Part shown: piece by piece, positions 7,542 to 16,280 of the stretch | Numbering within the stretch: position 1 is the first letter of the stretch | How the letters are laid out: the number at the start of each line of letters is the position of its first letter | Made by a program: the position numbers and the translations under genes | NCBI GenBank assembly: GCA_964550165.1 | Contig: CAZJYC010000034.1 | Coordinates: forward strand, 1 to 26,252 | DNA length: 26,252 bases | Reading direction: 5' to 3' | Origin: CAZJYC01 sp964550165 | Lineage (GTDB): Bacteria; Acidobacteriota; Aminicenantia; Aminicenantales; Aminicenantaceae | Notes under the pieces: generated by a model | Told to the model about the DNA's origin: nothing | Databases searched by the model: none | What the model saw: the letters and a program-made list of their open reading frames with translations, nothing else

Positions 7542-9233
7542 ATGGGAGAGACAATCTGGATTTTGAATCCCCCCCAACTGGAAGCTCAAAATCTTTCGGC
7601 CGGGCTTGGGATTCAGCCTGAAATCGCCCAGATCTTGACCAACCGCAATCTCAGCAATCCAGAAGCCGCTCACAGGTTTCTCTACGGGACTCTGGATGGC
7701 CTTCACAATCCCTTTCTGATGAGAGGCATGAAGGAGGCTGTGGAGAGGATCGAGAAGGCGATTTTCAAGAAAGAGAAGATTCTGATTTTCGGGGATTATG
7801 ATGTCGATGGCGTTCTCTCCGTCGTTATTCTTACCAAAGCTCTGCGCTCCTTGGGAGCAGAGGTCGACCATTTCATTCCCCATCGCTTGAAAGAGGGGTA
7901 CGGAATCAAAGAAAGTCATATCACGATCGCTCTCGAGAGAAAAGCCAATCTGGTCATAAGTGCCGACTGCGGCATAAAAGCTGTGGAGTTTGCCAAAAAA
8001 GCCAAAGAAAAGGGCATAGATTTCATCATCACCGACCACCATCTTCCTGGCGATTCACTTCCAGAGGCCAGGGCCATCCTCAATCCCACGCTCGACGACT
8101 CTGGATATCCTGATGAAGGCTTGGCCGGAATCGGGGTCGCCTTCAAGCTGATTCAAGCCCTTTTCGAAAAGCAAGAAAAGCCCTCCCCCCTTCCTCATTA
8201 TCTGAAGCTGGTCGCTATCGGGACAATCGCCGACGTCTCAGAATTGCAGGGAGAAAACAGGCTCTTTGTCAAATTTGGCCTCAAAGCGCTGGAACGTGTT
8301 TCAAACGCGGGACTGCAGAGCCTTCTGGAGCTCTGTGGCCTGGGAGGAAAAAAGGTCAGTGTCGGAGACGTCGGTTTCAGGATCGGCCCGAGAATCAACG
8401 CAGCAGGAAGAATGGGAATGGCCGATCTGGCGGTGAGGCTTTTTTTCACAGATTCTCTCCCCGAGTCACTTGAGCTTGCCCGCCATCTTGACGAGCTGAA
8501 TTCCGAGAGACAGAGGACACAGGACCGGATTTATGAACAAGCTTTGGAGAGAGTTCAACGGAGGTCTTTGGACAAGCGCTATAAACTCCTCATCTTGGGC
8601 TGTGAGGAGTGGCACCGCGGCGTCATCGGCATTGTCGCCTCAAAGCTCAAGGATTTTTTCCATAGACCCACCTTACTCTTTGCCTGTGAAGAGGACATGG
8701 CTTTCGGCTCAGGAAGGAGCATCTGCGAATTTCCGCTCATCAACTGCCTCGATGCCTGCAAGGACCTGCTCCAGGATTATGGCGGTCATGCCATGGCTGT
8801 TGGCTGCACACTGGCTCGAGAAAATATGAATCTTTTTAAAGAAGCAGCCAACTCTTACGCCCATTCGAGAATAACCGATGAGCATCTCAAGAGAAAAATT
8901 GCCATTGACGCCAAAGTCGATTTTGACAGAATCGATTCCTCCTTTATCCAGAACTATTTGCTTCTCTCTCCTTTTGGTGTCGGCAATCCCACGCCCCTTT
9001 TTCTCACCGAAAGGGCAGAGGTTGTCGCCGAGCCTCAGAGAATCAAAGACAAGCACTGCAAGCTCCTCGTCAGGCAAAACGGAAGAGTCTTCTCAGCTTG
9101 GGGCTGGGAGAAGGGCGAATGGGCCTCCAGTCTCAACAAGGGGGATAAGATCAACCTAGCCTACTCCCTTCAATTCTCTGAATATCTGGGGGAAGAGACA
9201 CTCCATTTATCTCTTGAGGATATAAAGAGATAA
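7542..9233 (+). CDS. recJ: Single-stranded-DNA-specific 5'-3' exonuclease RecJ
   Basis: 563 residues, typical of RecJ. It degrades ssDNA in recombination and mismatch repair. The DHH phosphoesterase core shows motif I D85-Y-D87-V-D89-G, the ADCG motif with D142, and the name-giving D165-H166-H167, all manganese ligands. GFRIGPRINAAGRMG marks the DHHA1 domain. The C-terminal part (from ~430) is the OB-like domain. ATG 7542 is the only reasonable start, as WILNPP follows at once, yet it has no Shine-Dalgarno. It is first in a run of eleven genes read in the same direction. Confidence 0.96.
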   Translation: MGETIWILNPPQLEAQNLSAGLGIQPEIAQILTNRNLSNPEAAHRFLYGTLDGLHNPFLMRGMKEAVERIEKAIFKKEKILIFGDYDVDGVLSVVILTKALRSLGAEVDHFIPHRLKEGYGIKESHITIALERKANLVISADCGIKAVEFAKKAKEKGIDFIITDHHLPGDSLPEARAILNPTLDDSGYPDEGLAGIGVAFKLIQALFEKQEKPSPLPHYLKLVAIGTIADVSELQGENRLFVKFGLKALERVSNAGLQSLLELCGLGGKKVSVGDVGFRIGPRINAAGRMGMADLAVRLFFTDSLPESLELARHLDELNSERQRTQDRIYEQALERVQRRSLDKRYKLLILGCEEWHRGVIGIVASKLKDFFHRPTLLFACEEDMAFGSGRSICEFPLINCLDACKDLLQDYGGHAMAVGCTLARENMNLFKEAANSYAHSRITDEHLKRKIAIDAKVDFDRIDSSFIQNYLLLSPFGVGNPTPLFLTERAEVVAEPQRIKDKHCKLLVRQNGRVFSAWGWEKGEWASSLNKGDKINLAYSLQFSEYLGEETLHLSLEDIKR

Positions 9234-9246
9234 GAAAAGGTCCGCG

Positions 9247-11142
9247 ATGAGACGAATGACCCTTGCCAGGGTGGTGAGAATCGCCATTACTGTTGTGTTC
9301 CTTATCGTCTTGACGGCCATCGCTGGGTACTTTTTGACGCGTTCGCGCTCAAGGCTTCAGGTCGCCTCGGACGCGGAAAAGATCGACGACCAGAAAATCG
9401 AGAAAAGAGAGAAGGTGGAGCATGTCGAGACCGAAGGGACTAAAGAAAAGTTCAACCTGAGGGCTGATAGGTTCTATGCGAGCGAAGATGGCCAGAATCA
9501 TCTCGAAGGACATGTCGAAATTGTTTTTCCAAAAAAGAGAGAGGGTAAAGATGTTATTCTCCGCGGGGATGAAGTTGTCTTCGACAAAGACAAGACTTAC
9601 TTCCACATCTCCGGTCAGGCCAGAGTGGAATACAAGGATTTGGTGGTCGAGTCAACTCTCCTTCATTACAGCGACAAAGAAGAAATCTTCTGGACACGGA
9701 GCGGGGGCAATTTCTCATCCCAGAGACTGAACGGGTCGGCTCTGAAGATGGATTATGCGCTGAAGGAAGAAAAGATCAGGCTCAGCGAGAAGGTCGAGCT
9801 CTGGCTGAAACCCAGGCTTTCGACCTCATTGCCTTTTATCGTCAAAGGAAACGAGCTCACGTATAGCCGAGCCAACAAAAGGGGGAGCATGGAAAGCGGT
9901 GTGAGTCTTTTTCATGGAGAGAGTCAAGCTTCGGCGGACGCCTTGGAGTTTGAGCTGACTGCGGACGAAGACGATATCAGGACTTTGGATTTAAGCGGAA
10001 ACGTCAAAGCCAACCTGGTCAAGGAACAAGGGGAAGAAATGTCGTCCGAGAATCAGCCCTCGTTCTACACTCAAAGCATCCGGCGGGAGGTGGAAGCGGA
10101 CACTATAAAGCTTCGGGCCTTTCCTAACGTGTCCGCAGCAGAGGAGATTGAAGCTCAAGGCCGTTGCTCCTTCAAGTTTATTCTATCGTCCGGAGGGTTC
10201 ACCCATATTCTGGCCGACACCATAAAGCTTGTGTTCGATGAGAAAGAGAGATTGAAGGAATTCCATGCGCTCCGCAACGCCAGAATGATCGATCAGGGAG
10301 AGGGGGCTGAAGAGCAGAGGACGATTACAGGAGAAATCCTCACCATTAAGGATCAGATGGATGTTCTCCATGTGAAGGGAAAAGGGCCGTTTGAGGCGGT
10401 TATCCAGTCTGCGGAAAGCGACATTTTTGCCGAGGAATTCACGGCTTTCCTGAATACAAACGATTTTGAGGCCAGAAAGGGTGTCAAGGCTGTTTTAAAG
10501 CCGAAAAAAGGAGAAGAGAGGCGCATCAGCATTTTTTCTAAAGAACAACCCGTTTTTTTCAGAGGCAGAGAGATGAGATATTTCGACGAGCAGAAGCGTT
10601 TTCTTTTCCAGGGTGATATAAAAGCTTGGCAGGAGAAGAAGATGGTGTTTGCCGATGAGATCGATCTCGACAGAGAGACCGGAAAAACACTCTGCACCGG
10701 CAGCGTCAAATCTGTCCTTCCCTATGAGGCGGAAGAAGGAAAAGAGGAGAAAAGAGTCGAGATCTCTTCCAGGAGAATGGCCTACAAGCCAGAGGACAAT
10801 GTAATCGTCTATGAGGAAGGAAGCTCTTTGAAGACAAAAGATTTCGACCTAAGTGCCCAGTCGGTTTTTGTTCACCTCAAGCCAGAGGGGGAAGACATCG
10901 ATCGGATTGTCGCCAAAGGCAAAATTTTGCTTCATCAGAATTCCATGAAAGGGAAGGGGGAGGAGGCCATATACAGCCCAAAGGATGAGTCTATTGCCCT
11001 TTTGGGAAATCCCTTTCTGGCTGACAAGGAAATGGGCATCACCAGGGGGGATAAATTGACTTTTTACATAGCCGATGGTAGAATCCTCGTAGAAAACAGA
11101 GGAAAAGAAAGGTCCGTAGCTGTAATAAAACGTGAAAGATGA
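9247..11142 (+). CDS. LPS transport periplasmic protein, LptC-LptA/OstA-like fusion
   Basis: 631 residues, far longer than LptC (~190) or LptA (~180). A single N-terminal membrane anchor (residues ~10-30) is followed by a short basic/acidic linker and a long run of beta-rich segments. These repeat OstA-like phrases such as HLEGHVEIVFP, YFHISGQARVEY, LDLSGNVKANL and LCTGSVKSVL. It therefore looks like an LptC anchor continued into several LptA-type jellyroll units, forming part or all of the periplasmic LPS bridge. The next gene, lptB, overlaps its stop by 4 bases, which supports the role. No separate lptA is in the window. The exact domain boundaries need a structure prediction. Confidence 0.8.
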   Translation: MRRMTLARVVRIAITVVFLIVLTAIAGYFLTRSRSRLQVASDAEKIDDQKIEKREKVEHVETEGTKEKFNLRADRFYASEDGQNHLEGHVEIVFPKKREGKDVILRGDEVVFDKDKTYFHISGQARVEYKDLVVESTLLHYSDKEEIFWTRSGGNFSSQRLNGSALKMDYALKEEKIRLSEKVELWLKPRLSTSLPFIVKGNELTYSRANKRGSMESGVSLFHGESQASADALEFELTADEDDIRTLDLSGNVKANLVKEQGEEMSSENQPSFYTQSIRREVEADTIKLRAFPNVSAAEEIEAQGRCSFKFILSSGGFTHILADTIKLVFDEKERLKEFHALRNARMIDQGEGAEEQRTITGEILTIKDQMDVLHVKGKGPFEAVIQSAESDIFAEEFTAFLNTNDFEARKGVKAVLKPKKGEERRISIFSKEQPVFFRGREMRYFDEQKRFLFQGDIKAWQEKKMVFADEIDLDRETGKTLCTGSVKSVLPYEAEEGKEEKRVEISSRRMAYKPEDNVIVYEEGSSLKTKDFDLSAQSVFVHLKPEGEDIDRIVAKGKILLHQNSMKGKGEEAIYSPKDESIALLGNPFLADKEMGITRGDKLTFYIADGRILVENRGKERSVAVIKRER

Positions 11143-11867
11143 AAAACTGCTTGGAAGCGATAGAGCTGGAAAAGGCCTATCAGAAAAGGAAAGTCGTCGA
11201 TAAAGTCTCTCTCTGTGTCCGCAAAGGTGAAATCGTCGGTCTCTTAGGCCCAAACGGAGCCGGAAAGACAACCACCTTCTCGCTCATCCTTGGTCTCATC
11301 CCTAAAGACTCGGGAACAATTTATCTGGATGGGGAGGAGATCTCTGATCTCCCTATGTATTCAAGAGCCAGAAAGGGGTTGTGCCTCCTTCCCCAGGAGC
11401 CGTCGGTTTTCAGGAAGTTAAGCGTTGAGGAGAATCTCTTGTCGATCATGGAGATGAACCGGAGTTTCGAGTCAAAGGGAAACGACGATTTGGAAGAGAT
11501 TCTTGAAGAGTTTGGGCTCAAGAAACTGGCTAAAGCCAAGGCTTACACTCTGTCTGGAGGAGAAAGAAGAAGGCTTGAGATTGCCCGGGCGTTGACCACC
11601 CTTCCTGAGTTTATGCTCCTCGATGAGCCGTTTACAGGCATCGATCCCTTAGCCATTCTCGACCTGCAAGAAATTATCCTCTCACTTAAAAAAAGAGGCC
11701 TGGGTATTCTTTTGACCGACCACAGTGTCCGAGAAACCTTGAAAATTACCGACAGGACATACATCATCGATAAGGGAAAAATTCTAAAGGAAGGAACTCC
11801 CCAGGAGTTGGTTTTTTCTGAAGAGGTGAGGAAAAACTATTTAGGAGAAGATTTTTCTTTCTCTTAA
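11139..11867 (+). CDS. lptB: LPS export ABC transporter ATPase LptB
   Basis: 242 residues, the length of E. coli LptB. It powers extraction of LPS from the inner membrane through LptFG. Walker A is GPNGAGKTT, the Q-loop is LLPQEPSVFR, the signature is LSGGERRR, Walker B is FMLLDEP, and the switch His is in LTDHSVRET. The GIDP and TDHSVRETL phrases are typical of LptB among ABC ATPases. Its ATG overlaps the stop of the LptC/LptA-like gene (ATGA at 11139-11142), and rpoN follows after 25 bases, as in many diderms. Confidence 0.95.
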   Translation: MKNCLEAIELEKAYQKRKVVDKVSLCVRKGEIVGLLGPNGAGKTTTFSLILGLIPKDSGTIYLDGEEISDLPMYSRARKGLCLLPQEPSVFRKLSVEENLLSIMEMNRSFESKGNDDLEEILEEFGLKKLAKAKAYTLSGGERRRLEIARALTTLPEFMLLDEPFTGIDPLAILDLQEIILSLKKRGLGILLTDHSVRETLKITDRTYIIDKGKILKEGTPQELVFSEEVRKNYLGEDFSFS

Positions 11868-11892
11868 TATCGTTGCCAACCGGGATACACTT

Positions 11893-13371
11893 ATGGTTCT
11901 TAAACAACGGCTTGACCAAAGGCAGGTTCAAAAACTCATCCTGGCTCCAGCTCTCCAGCAAGCCATAAAACTCCTGCCTCTAACCAACTTAGAGTTGATC
12001 GAGATTATCGACAGCGAGCTTTCGCAAAATCCCATGCTCGAGTTTGAGGAAGAAACGATTGAAAAAACTCCGGAAGGAAAAGTATCCGAAGAAGAGAAGG
12101 GCAAGACGGAAAAGGAGCCAGAACCCACAGCGGAGGGGGAAGAGCCAGACAGCACCCTCGAGTCTAAGGGAGAGGAAGAGCCTGAATTTATCTCTTACTT
12201 TGAAGAATATTTTGATAACGGATTTCGTCCCTTCTTTTCGGAGAGGAAGGAGGTCGTATCCTTAGAAAATATTGTTTCCAAAAGCGCCACCCTCTGGGAT
12301 CATCTGAATTGGCAGGCGAATCTGACCTTTTTCAGCAAAAAAGACAGAGAAATTGCTCAGCACATCATCGGGAATATCAATGAGGATGGCTATCTGACAA
12401 CTTCGCTGGAAGAAATTGCCAAAGCGACCAAATCTTCTGTAGAGAAAGTCAACGCAGTCAGGGAGAAGATCAAAGAATTTGACCCAGTCGGTGCAGGAAG
12501 CCTGAATCTCAAGGAGGCGCTCTTGGCTCAGATGGATTATTTCAGCATCAATGATGATGTCACGTACTCTATCGTCAAAAATTATCTTCATCTCCTGGAA
12601 AAATCCGATTACTCGCAGCTGGCAAGAACTCTCGCCATCCCTCTTGCAGAAGTGAAACACCACATCGATATCATCAAGAACCTTGAGCCGATTCCGGGAA
12701 GAAAGTACAGTCAGGAGAGAACGACCTATGTTGTCCCGGACATCACCGTGAACAAGGAAGATGATGAATTGAAGATCACGCTGAACAATGAAGGTTTGCC
12801 TCGCTTGAAAATTAACGGCTACTACAAAAGGCTTCTGGCCGAAGCCTCGAAAAACAATCCCGATGCCTATCGCTTTTTAAAGGATAAATTGAAGAAAGCT
12901 TTCTGGTTTTTACGCAGCTTGGACCAAAGAAATCGGACAATCTATAAAGTAACCAAATACATTGTCGATAAACAGAAAGACTTTATCGATAAAGGAATAG
13001 AATACATTAAGCCGTTGACGTTGATGGAGCTGGCTCAGGAGATCGGTGTCCACGAGTCGACTGTTGGACGGGTGGTGGCCAACAAATACATGATGACGCC
13101 GCGAGGGGTTTTTTCCCTGAAATATTTTTTCCATAAGTCCATTTCGGGTGACTTTGGCGAAGAAATTTCTTCGCTGCGGATCAAAGAGAAGGTCAAGAAA
13201 ATGATCGAGAACGAAGATAAAGCAGTTCCTTTGAGTGATATCGAGATCGGGGAAATTCTGGAAAAGGAAAATTTAAAGATTGCCCGCAGGACTGTAGCGA
13301 AATACAGAAAGCAACTCCGCATCCCGCCTTCTCACATCAGAAAAAGAAAGTTCAAGATGGAGGGAGCTTGA
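11893..13371 (+). CDS. rpoN: RNA polymerase sigma-54 factor
   Basis: 492 residues. Region I (1-50) has the activator-interacting helices LDQRQVQKLILAPALQQAIKLL and the ELSQNPMLE phrase. A very acidic Lys/Glu-rich region II follows (~52-95). The core-binding domain comes next, then the helix-turn-helix (MELAQEIGVHESTVGRVVANKYM), and the C-terminal RpoN box ARRTVAKYR at 464-472 contacts the -24 element. The gene sits between lptB and hpf, the conserved neighbourhood. A perfect target promoter lies in this same window at 19040-19055. Confidence 0.97.
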   Translation: MVLKQRLDQRQVQKLILAPALQQAIKLLPLTNLELIEIIDSELSQNPMLEFEEETIEKTPEGKVSEEEKGKTEKEPEPTAEGEEPDSTLESKGEEEPEFISYFEEYFDNGFRPFFSERKEVVSLENIVSKSATLWDHLNWQANLTFFSKKDREIAQHIIGNINEDGYLTTSLEEIAKATKSSVEKVNAVREKIKEFDPVGAGSLNLKEALLAQMDYFSINDDVTYSIVKNYLHLLEKSDYSQLARTLAIPLAEVKHHIDIIKNLEPIPGRKYSQERTTYVVPDITVNKEDDELKITLNNEGLPRLKINGYYKRLLAEASKNNPDAYRFLKDKLKKAFWFLRSLDQRNRTIYKVTKYIVDKQKDFIDKGIEYIKPLTLMELAQEIGVHESTVGRVVANKYMMTPRGVFSLKYFFHKSISGDFGEEISSLRIKEKVKKMIENEDKAVPLSDIEIGEILEKENLKIARRTVAKYRKQLRIPPSHIRKRKFKMEGA

Positions 13372-13889
13372 TGAACGTCAATTTTACCGCCCGGCATACA
13401 GAAATAACTCCAGAAATCAAGCGGTATTGCGAGAAGAGACTGAAGTCTTTAGAGAAAATTTTCAGGGAAAAGCTGGTTGCCGACCTTATCCTTTCTGTTG
13501 AAAAATACCGGCATAAGGTCGATATCAAAGTCAAGGCAAAAAAGACCGTTTTGAATGCTGTTGAAGAAACGCACGATATGTTTAATTCTCTTGGTATGGT
13601 TTTTGATAACATAGAGAAAAGGGCTAAAAAGGAAAGGGAAAAATCAAGAGAGAAGAAGAGAAGAAGAAACAGGGAAATTTTTCCTACCCTTTCTGAATTC
13701 GAAGAGAGGGAGAAAAAAATCGTTCGAAGCCAGAACTATTCTCTGAAGCCCATGTCGCTCGAGGAAGCCTTAATGCAGTTTGACCTGAGAAAAAAAGATG
13801 TGTTTGTTTTCCGGAAACAGGGTTCAGAGAAATGGGCTGCCCTCTACCGCAGGAAAGACGGAAATTATGGCCTGATCGAGCCCGAATGA
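13371..13889 (+). CDS. hpf: Ribosome hibernation promoting factor, long form
   Basis: 172 residues from ATG 13371, which shares its A with the rpoN stop (TGATG) and has GGGAG just upstream. A TTG three bases earlier is possible but unnecessary. The N-terminal domain (~1-100; FTARHTEITPEIKRYCEKRL) binds the decoding centre. A charged linker follows (~85-110). The C-terminal domain (~118-172) carries LKPMSLEEALMQFD, the dimerization module of long HPFs that drives 100S ribosome formation. The long form is the more general bacterial type, while enterobacteria use the short form plus RMF. Confidence 0.94.
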   Translation: MNVNFTARHTEITPEIKRYCEKRLKSLEKIFREKLVADLILSVEKYRHKVDIKVKAKKTVLNAVEETHDMFNSLGMVFDNIEKRAKKEREKSREKKRRRNREIFPTLSEFEEREKKIVRSQNYSLKPMSLEEALMQFDLRKKDVFVFRKQGSEKWAALYRRKDGNYGLIEPE

Positions 13890-13909
13890 ACTGAAACGGA
13901 GCGAGAACG

Positions 13910-14380
13910 TTGAGACTTCATAATTTATTGACATCCGATATGGTCATCGAAAAGCTAGAAGCCGAAGACAGGGAAGGAGTGCTTAAAGAGATGGTCAATT
14001 TTCTGAAGAAAAAAGATAAAATATCCAAAGATAAGGAATTGTATGAGAAGCTTATCCAGAGAGAGACGCTGGGAAGCACGGCCATCGGGGAAGGAGTGGC
14101 CATCCCGCATTGTAAAATGAAGGAAGTGAAGAATCCGATTATCATGCTCGGCATTTCGAAGAAAAGTGTGAACTTTCATTCTCTGGATGGCAAGCCTTCG
14201 CATATTTTTTTTCTTGTCATCTCTTCTCCCGATAATCCCAGCCTTAATCTTCAGATCTTGGCTGTCATTGCCCATCTTATCCGCAAGTCAAATTCTTTGA
14301 TTAAAAGAATTCTGGAAGCCAAGAATATCGGCGATATTCTGGACGTCATTCGAGAAGAAGAAGAGAAGCTAAGTGAGTAG
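13910..14380 (+). CDS. ptsN: PTS EIIA-Ntr family regulatory protein
   Basis: 156 residues from TTG 13910, with GGAG at 13898-13901 eight bases upstream. It is a receiver of phosphate from HPr at H67 in AIPHCK, and the surrounding TAIGEGVAIPH and GISKKSVNFHSLDG phrases are typical. It lies beside rpoN and hpf, as in proteobacteria, where the protein regulates potassium transport and nitrogen/carbon balance without carrying sugar. The last 8 bases overlap hprK. Confidence 0.94.
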   Translation: MRLHNLLTSDMVIEKLEAEDREGVLKEMVNFLKKKDKISKDKELYEKLIQRETLGSTAIGEGVAIPHCKMKEVKNPIIMLGISKKSVNFHSLDGKPSHIFFLVISSPDNPSLNLQILAVIAHLIRKSNSLIKRILEAKNIGDILDVIREEEEKLSE

Positions 14381-15284
14381 GAAAAAAAGCCCTTCCCTCA
14401 AAGTCAAAGATTTTTACCAGAATACAAAAGGCATCCTGAGGCTTAAACCAGCATTCAAGAAAGTTGGCTTTTCGAGGAAGAAAGACTCGCCTTCTTCTAA
14501 GGAAATCCAATCCTCCATTCAGGTTTGGGGGAAGAAAGACATTCAAGATTTAGAGAGCCTTTCCGGCCCAAAAAGAAAGAAGCTTCTCAGAAGAAAATTG
14601 GACGATAAGACATTCTGTGTCATTCTTGCCGGTGGTCCCTCTTTCTTTCAGGAAATCAAGGAAGAGGCGAAGAGGAGGGAAATGGCCCTTCTCTATTCTG
14701 AGCTTTCTCCAAAAAAATGCCGCGCAAGAATGAAGGCTTTCTTCTCGCCTTCCTCTTCGAACGAAGTGCTCATTTCAGGAGAATTGCTTAAAATCTTTGG
14801 CTTGGGTGTCCTTATCATCGGTGATGCCGGCATCGGCAAAAGCGAAAGCGCTTTGGAGCTTATCTCAAGGGGGTGTCGTTTCGTTTCGGATGATGTTGTC
14901 CAGGTCAAAAGCATTAATGGGAAGCTGGTGGGGACGTCCCCTCCTCTGACGCGCAATTTCATGGAAATAAGAGGCCTGGGTATCATCAATATTCGAGAGA
15001 TCTTTGGACCTGATTCCATCAGCCGGAAATCAGGAATAAACTTGGTCATCGCCCTCAAAAAGCTGCAGCGCAGAAAAGACGATGACCTCCTGGGCTTAAA
15101 GTTCCCTGAGGATTATGAAGTTCTGGGAGTCAAAATTCCCCGGATCAATATTCCTGTTGCGCCCGGAAGAAACATAGCCACGCTGATTGAAGTTGCTTGC
15201 AAATCATACATCCTCAAGGAGAAAGGGTACTATGCCCCCCACGACCTGGTCAGAAAGCTCAACCGAGTTCTTTCCCTTCGCTGA
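14373..15284 (+). CDS. hprK: HPr kinase/phosphorylase, with a Ser in place of the conserved His
   Basis: 303 residues from GTG 14373, overlapping ptsN by 8 bases. The C-terminal catalytic half shows Walker A G150-DAGIGK-S157, the acidic pair D173-D174 in FVSDD, and the family signature MEIRGLGIINIREIFG (197-212). It would phosphorylate and dephosphorylate Ser46 of HPr. Oddly, the phrase before the P-loop that normally reads HGVLVDIYG is S136-GELLKIFG, so the conserved histidine is missing. The N-terminal domain is poorly recognisable. Reversible activity may therefore differ from Gram-positive HprK/P; a kinase-only or regulatory role is possible. Confidence 0.9.
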   Translation: MSRKKSPSLKVKDFYQNTKGILRLKPAFKKVGFSRKKDSPSSKEIQSSIQVWGKKDIQDLESLSGPKRKKLLRRKLDDKTFCVILAGGPSFFQEIKEEAKRREMALLYSELSPKKCRARMKAFFSPSSSNEVLISGELLKIFGLGVLIIGDAGIGKSESALELISRGCRFVSDDVVQVKSINGKLVGTSPPLTRNFMEIRGLGIINIREIFGPDSISRKSGINLVIALKKLQRRKDDDLLGLKFPEDYEVLGVKIPRINIPVAPGRNIATLIEVACKSYILKEKGYYAPHDLVRKLNRVLSLR

Positions 15285-15299
15285 AGCGAGGAGGACAGT

Positions 15300-16157
15300 T
15301 TGAAAGACGACAGGTTTATCATCATCACCGGATTATCAGGCTCAGGGAAAACCATTGCCAGCCGGTTTCTTGAGGATATCGGGTATTATTGCATAGACAA
15401 TCTGCCTGCCAAACTTATCCCCAGTTTTGTGGATCTCTGGACACGGAGAGAGGTTGAAATCGAGAAGGTGGCGCTTGTAGTCGATATCCGCGAAGCGGGA
15501 TTCAGCACAGAGTTTCCCGAAGTTCTGGCAAAAATCAGAAATAAAGTCTCCCCCTATCTGATTTTTCTCGATGCTTCCGACGAAACTTTGATCAAAAGGT
15601 TTAGCGAAAGTCGGCGGCCCCATCCTTTAAAAAGGAAAAGATCCACACAGGAGAACATCCAGTTAGAGAGGAATAGTCTGGCCGAAATCAAGAAGATGGC
15701 CGACGAAGTCATCGATACGACTTCGTACAATATCGCCCAGCTTAAAGAATTTCTGACAGGGAGGTTTGCCAAAAAGGAAGCGCAGAAGATGCAGATTGTC
15801 ATCATCAGTTTTGGCTATAAATACGGCATTCCTCTGGATTCGGACCTGGTTTTTGACACAAGGTTTCTGCCCAACCCGTTCTACATCGACGAGCTGAGGA
15901 ACAAAACCGGAAAGAGCCGCAAAGTCAGGGTCTACGTTCTTAAGAAAAAGGAGACAAGAGAATTTCTCGGAAAATTATACCGCTTCGTGGATTATCTGAT
16001 CCCGAAATTTATCGAAGAAGGAAAAAGCCATCTGACCATATCCGCAGGTTGCACTGGAGGAAAGCACCGGTCTGTGATCCTTGCGGAAAAGTTGAAGGAA
16101 CATCTTAGGGCGAAGAACTATAACGTCGAAATTCATCATCGCGATCTGTATAAATAG
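15300..16157 (+). CDS. rapZ: RNase adapter / nucleotide-binding protein RapZ
   Basis: 285 residues from TTG 15300. A near-perfect ribosome site GAGGAGG at 15288-15294 fixes this unusual start. Walker A is GLSGSGKT at 11-18, followed by the RapZ hallmark FLEDIGYYCIDNLP. The C-terminal half contains FGYKYGIPLDSDLVFDTRFLPNP and GCTGGKHRSV, the region that binds glucosamine-6-phosphate and RNA in E. coli. There it steers GlmY/GlmZ decay; other bacteria use it as YvcJ, whose role is less clear. It follows hprK by 15 bases. Confidence 0.96.
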   Translation: MKDDRFIIITGLSGSGKTIASRFLEDIGYYCIDNLPAKLIPSFVDLWTRREVEIEKVALVVDIREAGFSTEFPEVLAKIRNKVSPYLIFLDASDETLIKRFSESRRPHPLKRKRSTQENIQLERNSLAEIKKMADEVIDTTSYNIAQLKEFLTGRFAKKEAQKMQIVIISFGYKYGIPLDSDLVFDTRFLPNPFYIDELRNKTGKSRKVRVYVLKKKETREFLGKLYRFVDYLIPKFIEEGKSHLTISAGCTGGKHRSVILAEKLKEHLRAKNYNVEIHHRDLYK

Positions 16158-16280
16158 GCAATTCGCTTGATTCTGAAATTTTTGCCTGCGGCTCAGCAAA
16201 AAAAGCTTAAGCTGGGCCCAAAAAAATGGTAAGATGAGGAAGGCAAAATCCTTAAGAACAGGTAGCCAGGAAAGATAAAA

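Noticed and set aside
7395..8042. 215-codon minus-strand frame over the ftsY/recJ promoter region and recJ start
   Set aside because: It is antisense to the recJ DHH motifs and spans the inverted repeat; its translation is not protein-like.
16158..16280. Promoter ahead of the EIIA-Man gene (TTAAGC-N17-TAAGAT)
   Set aside because: The -35 match is poor; the genes can be read from the upstream run.
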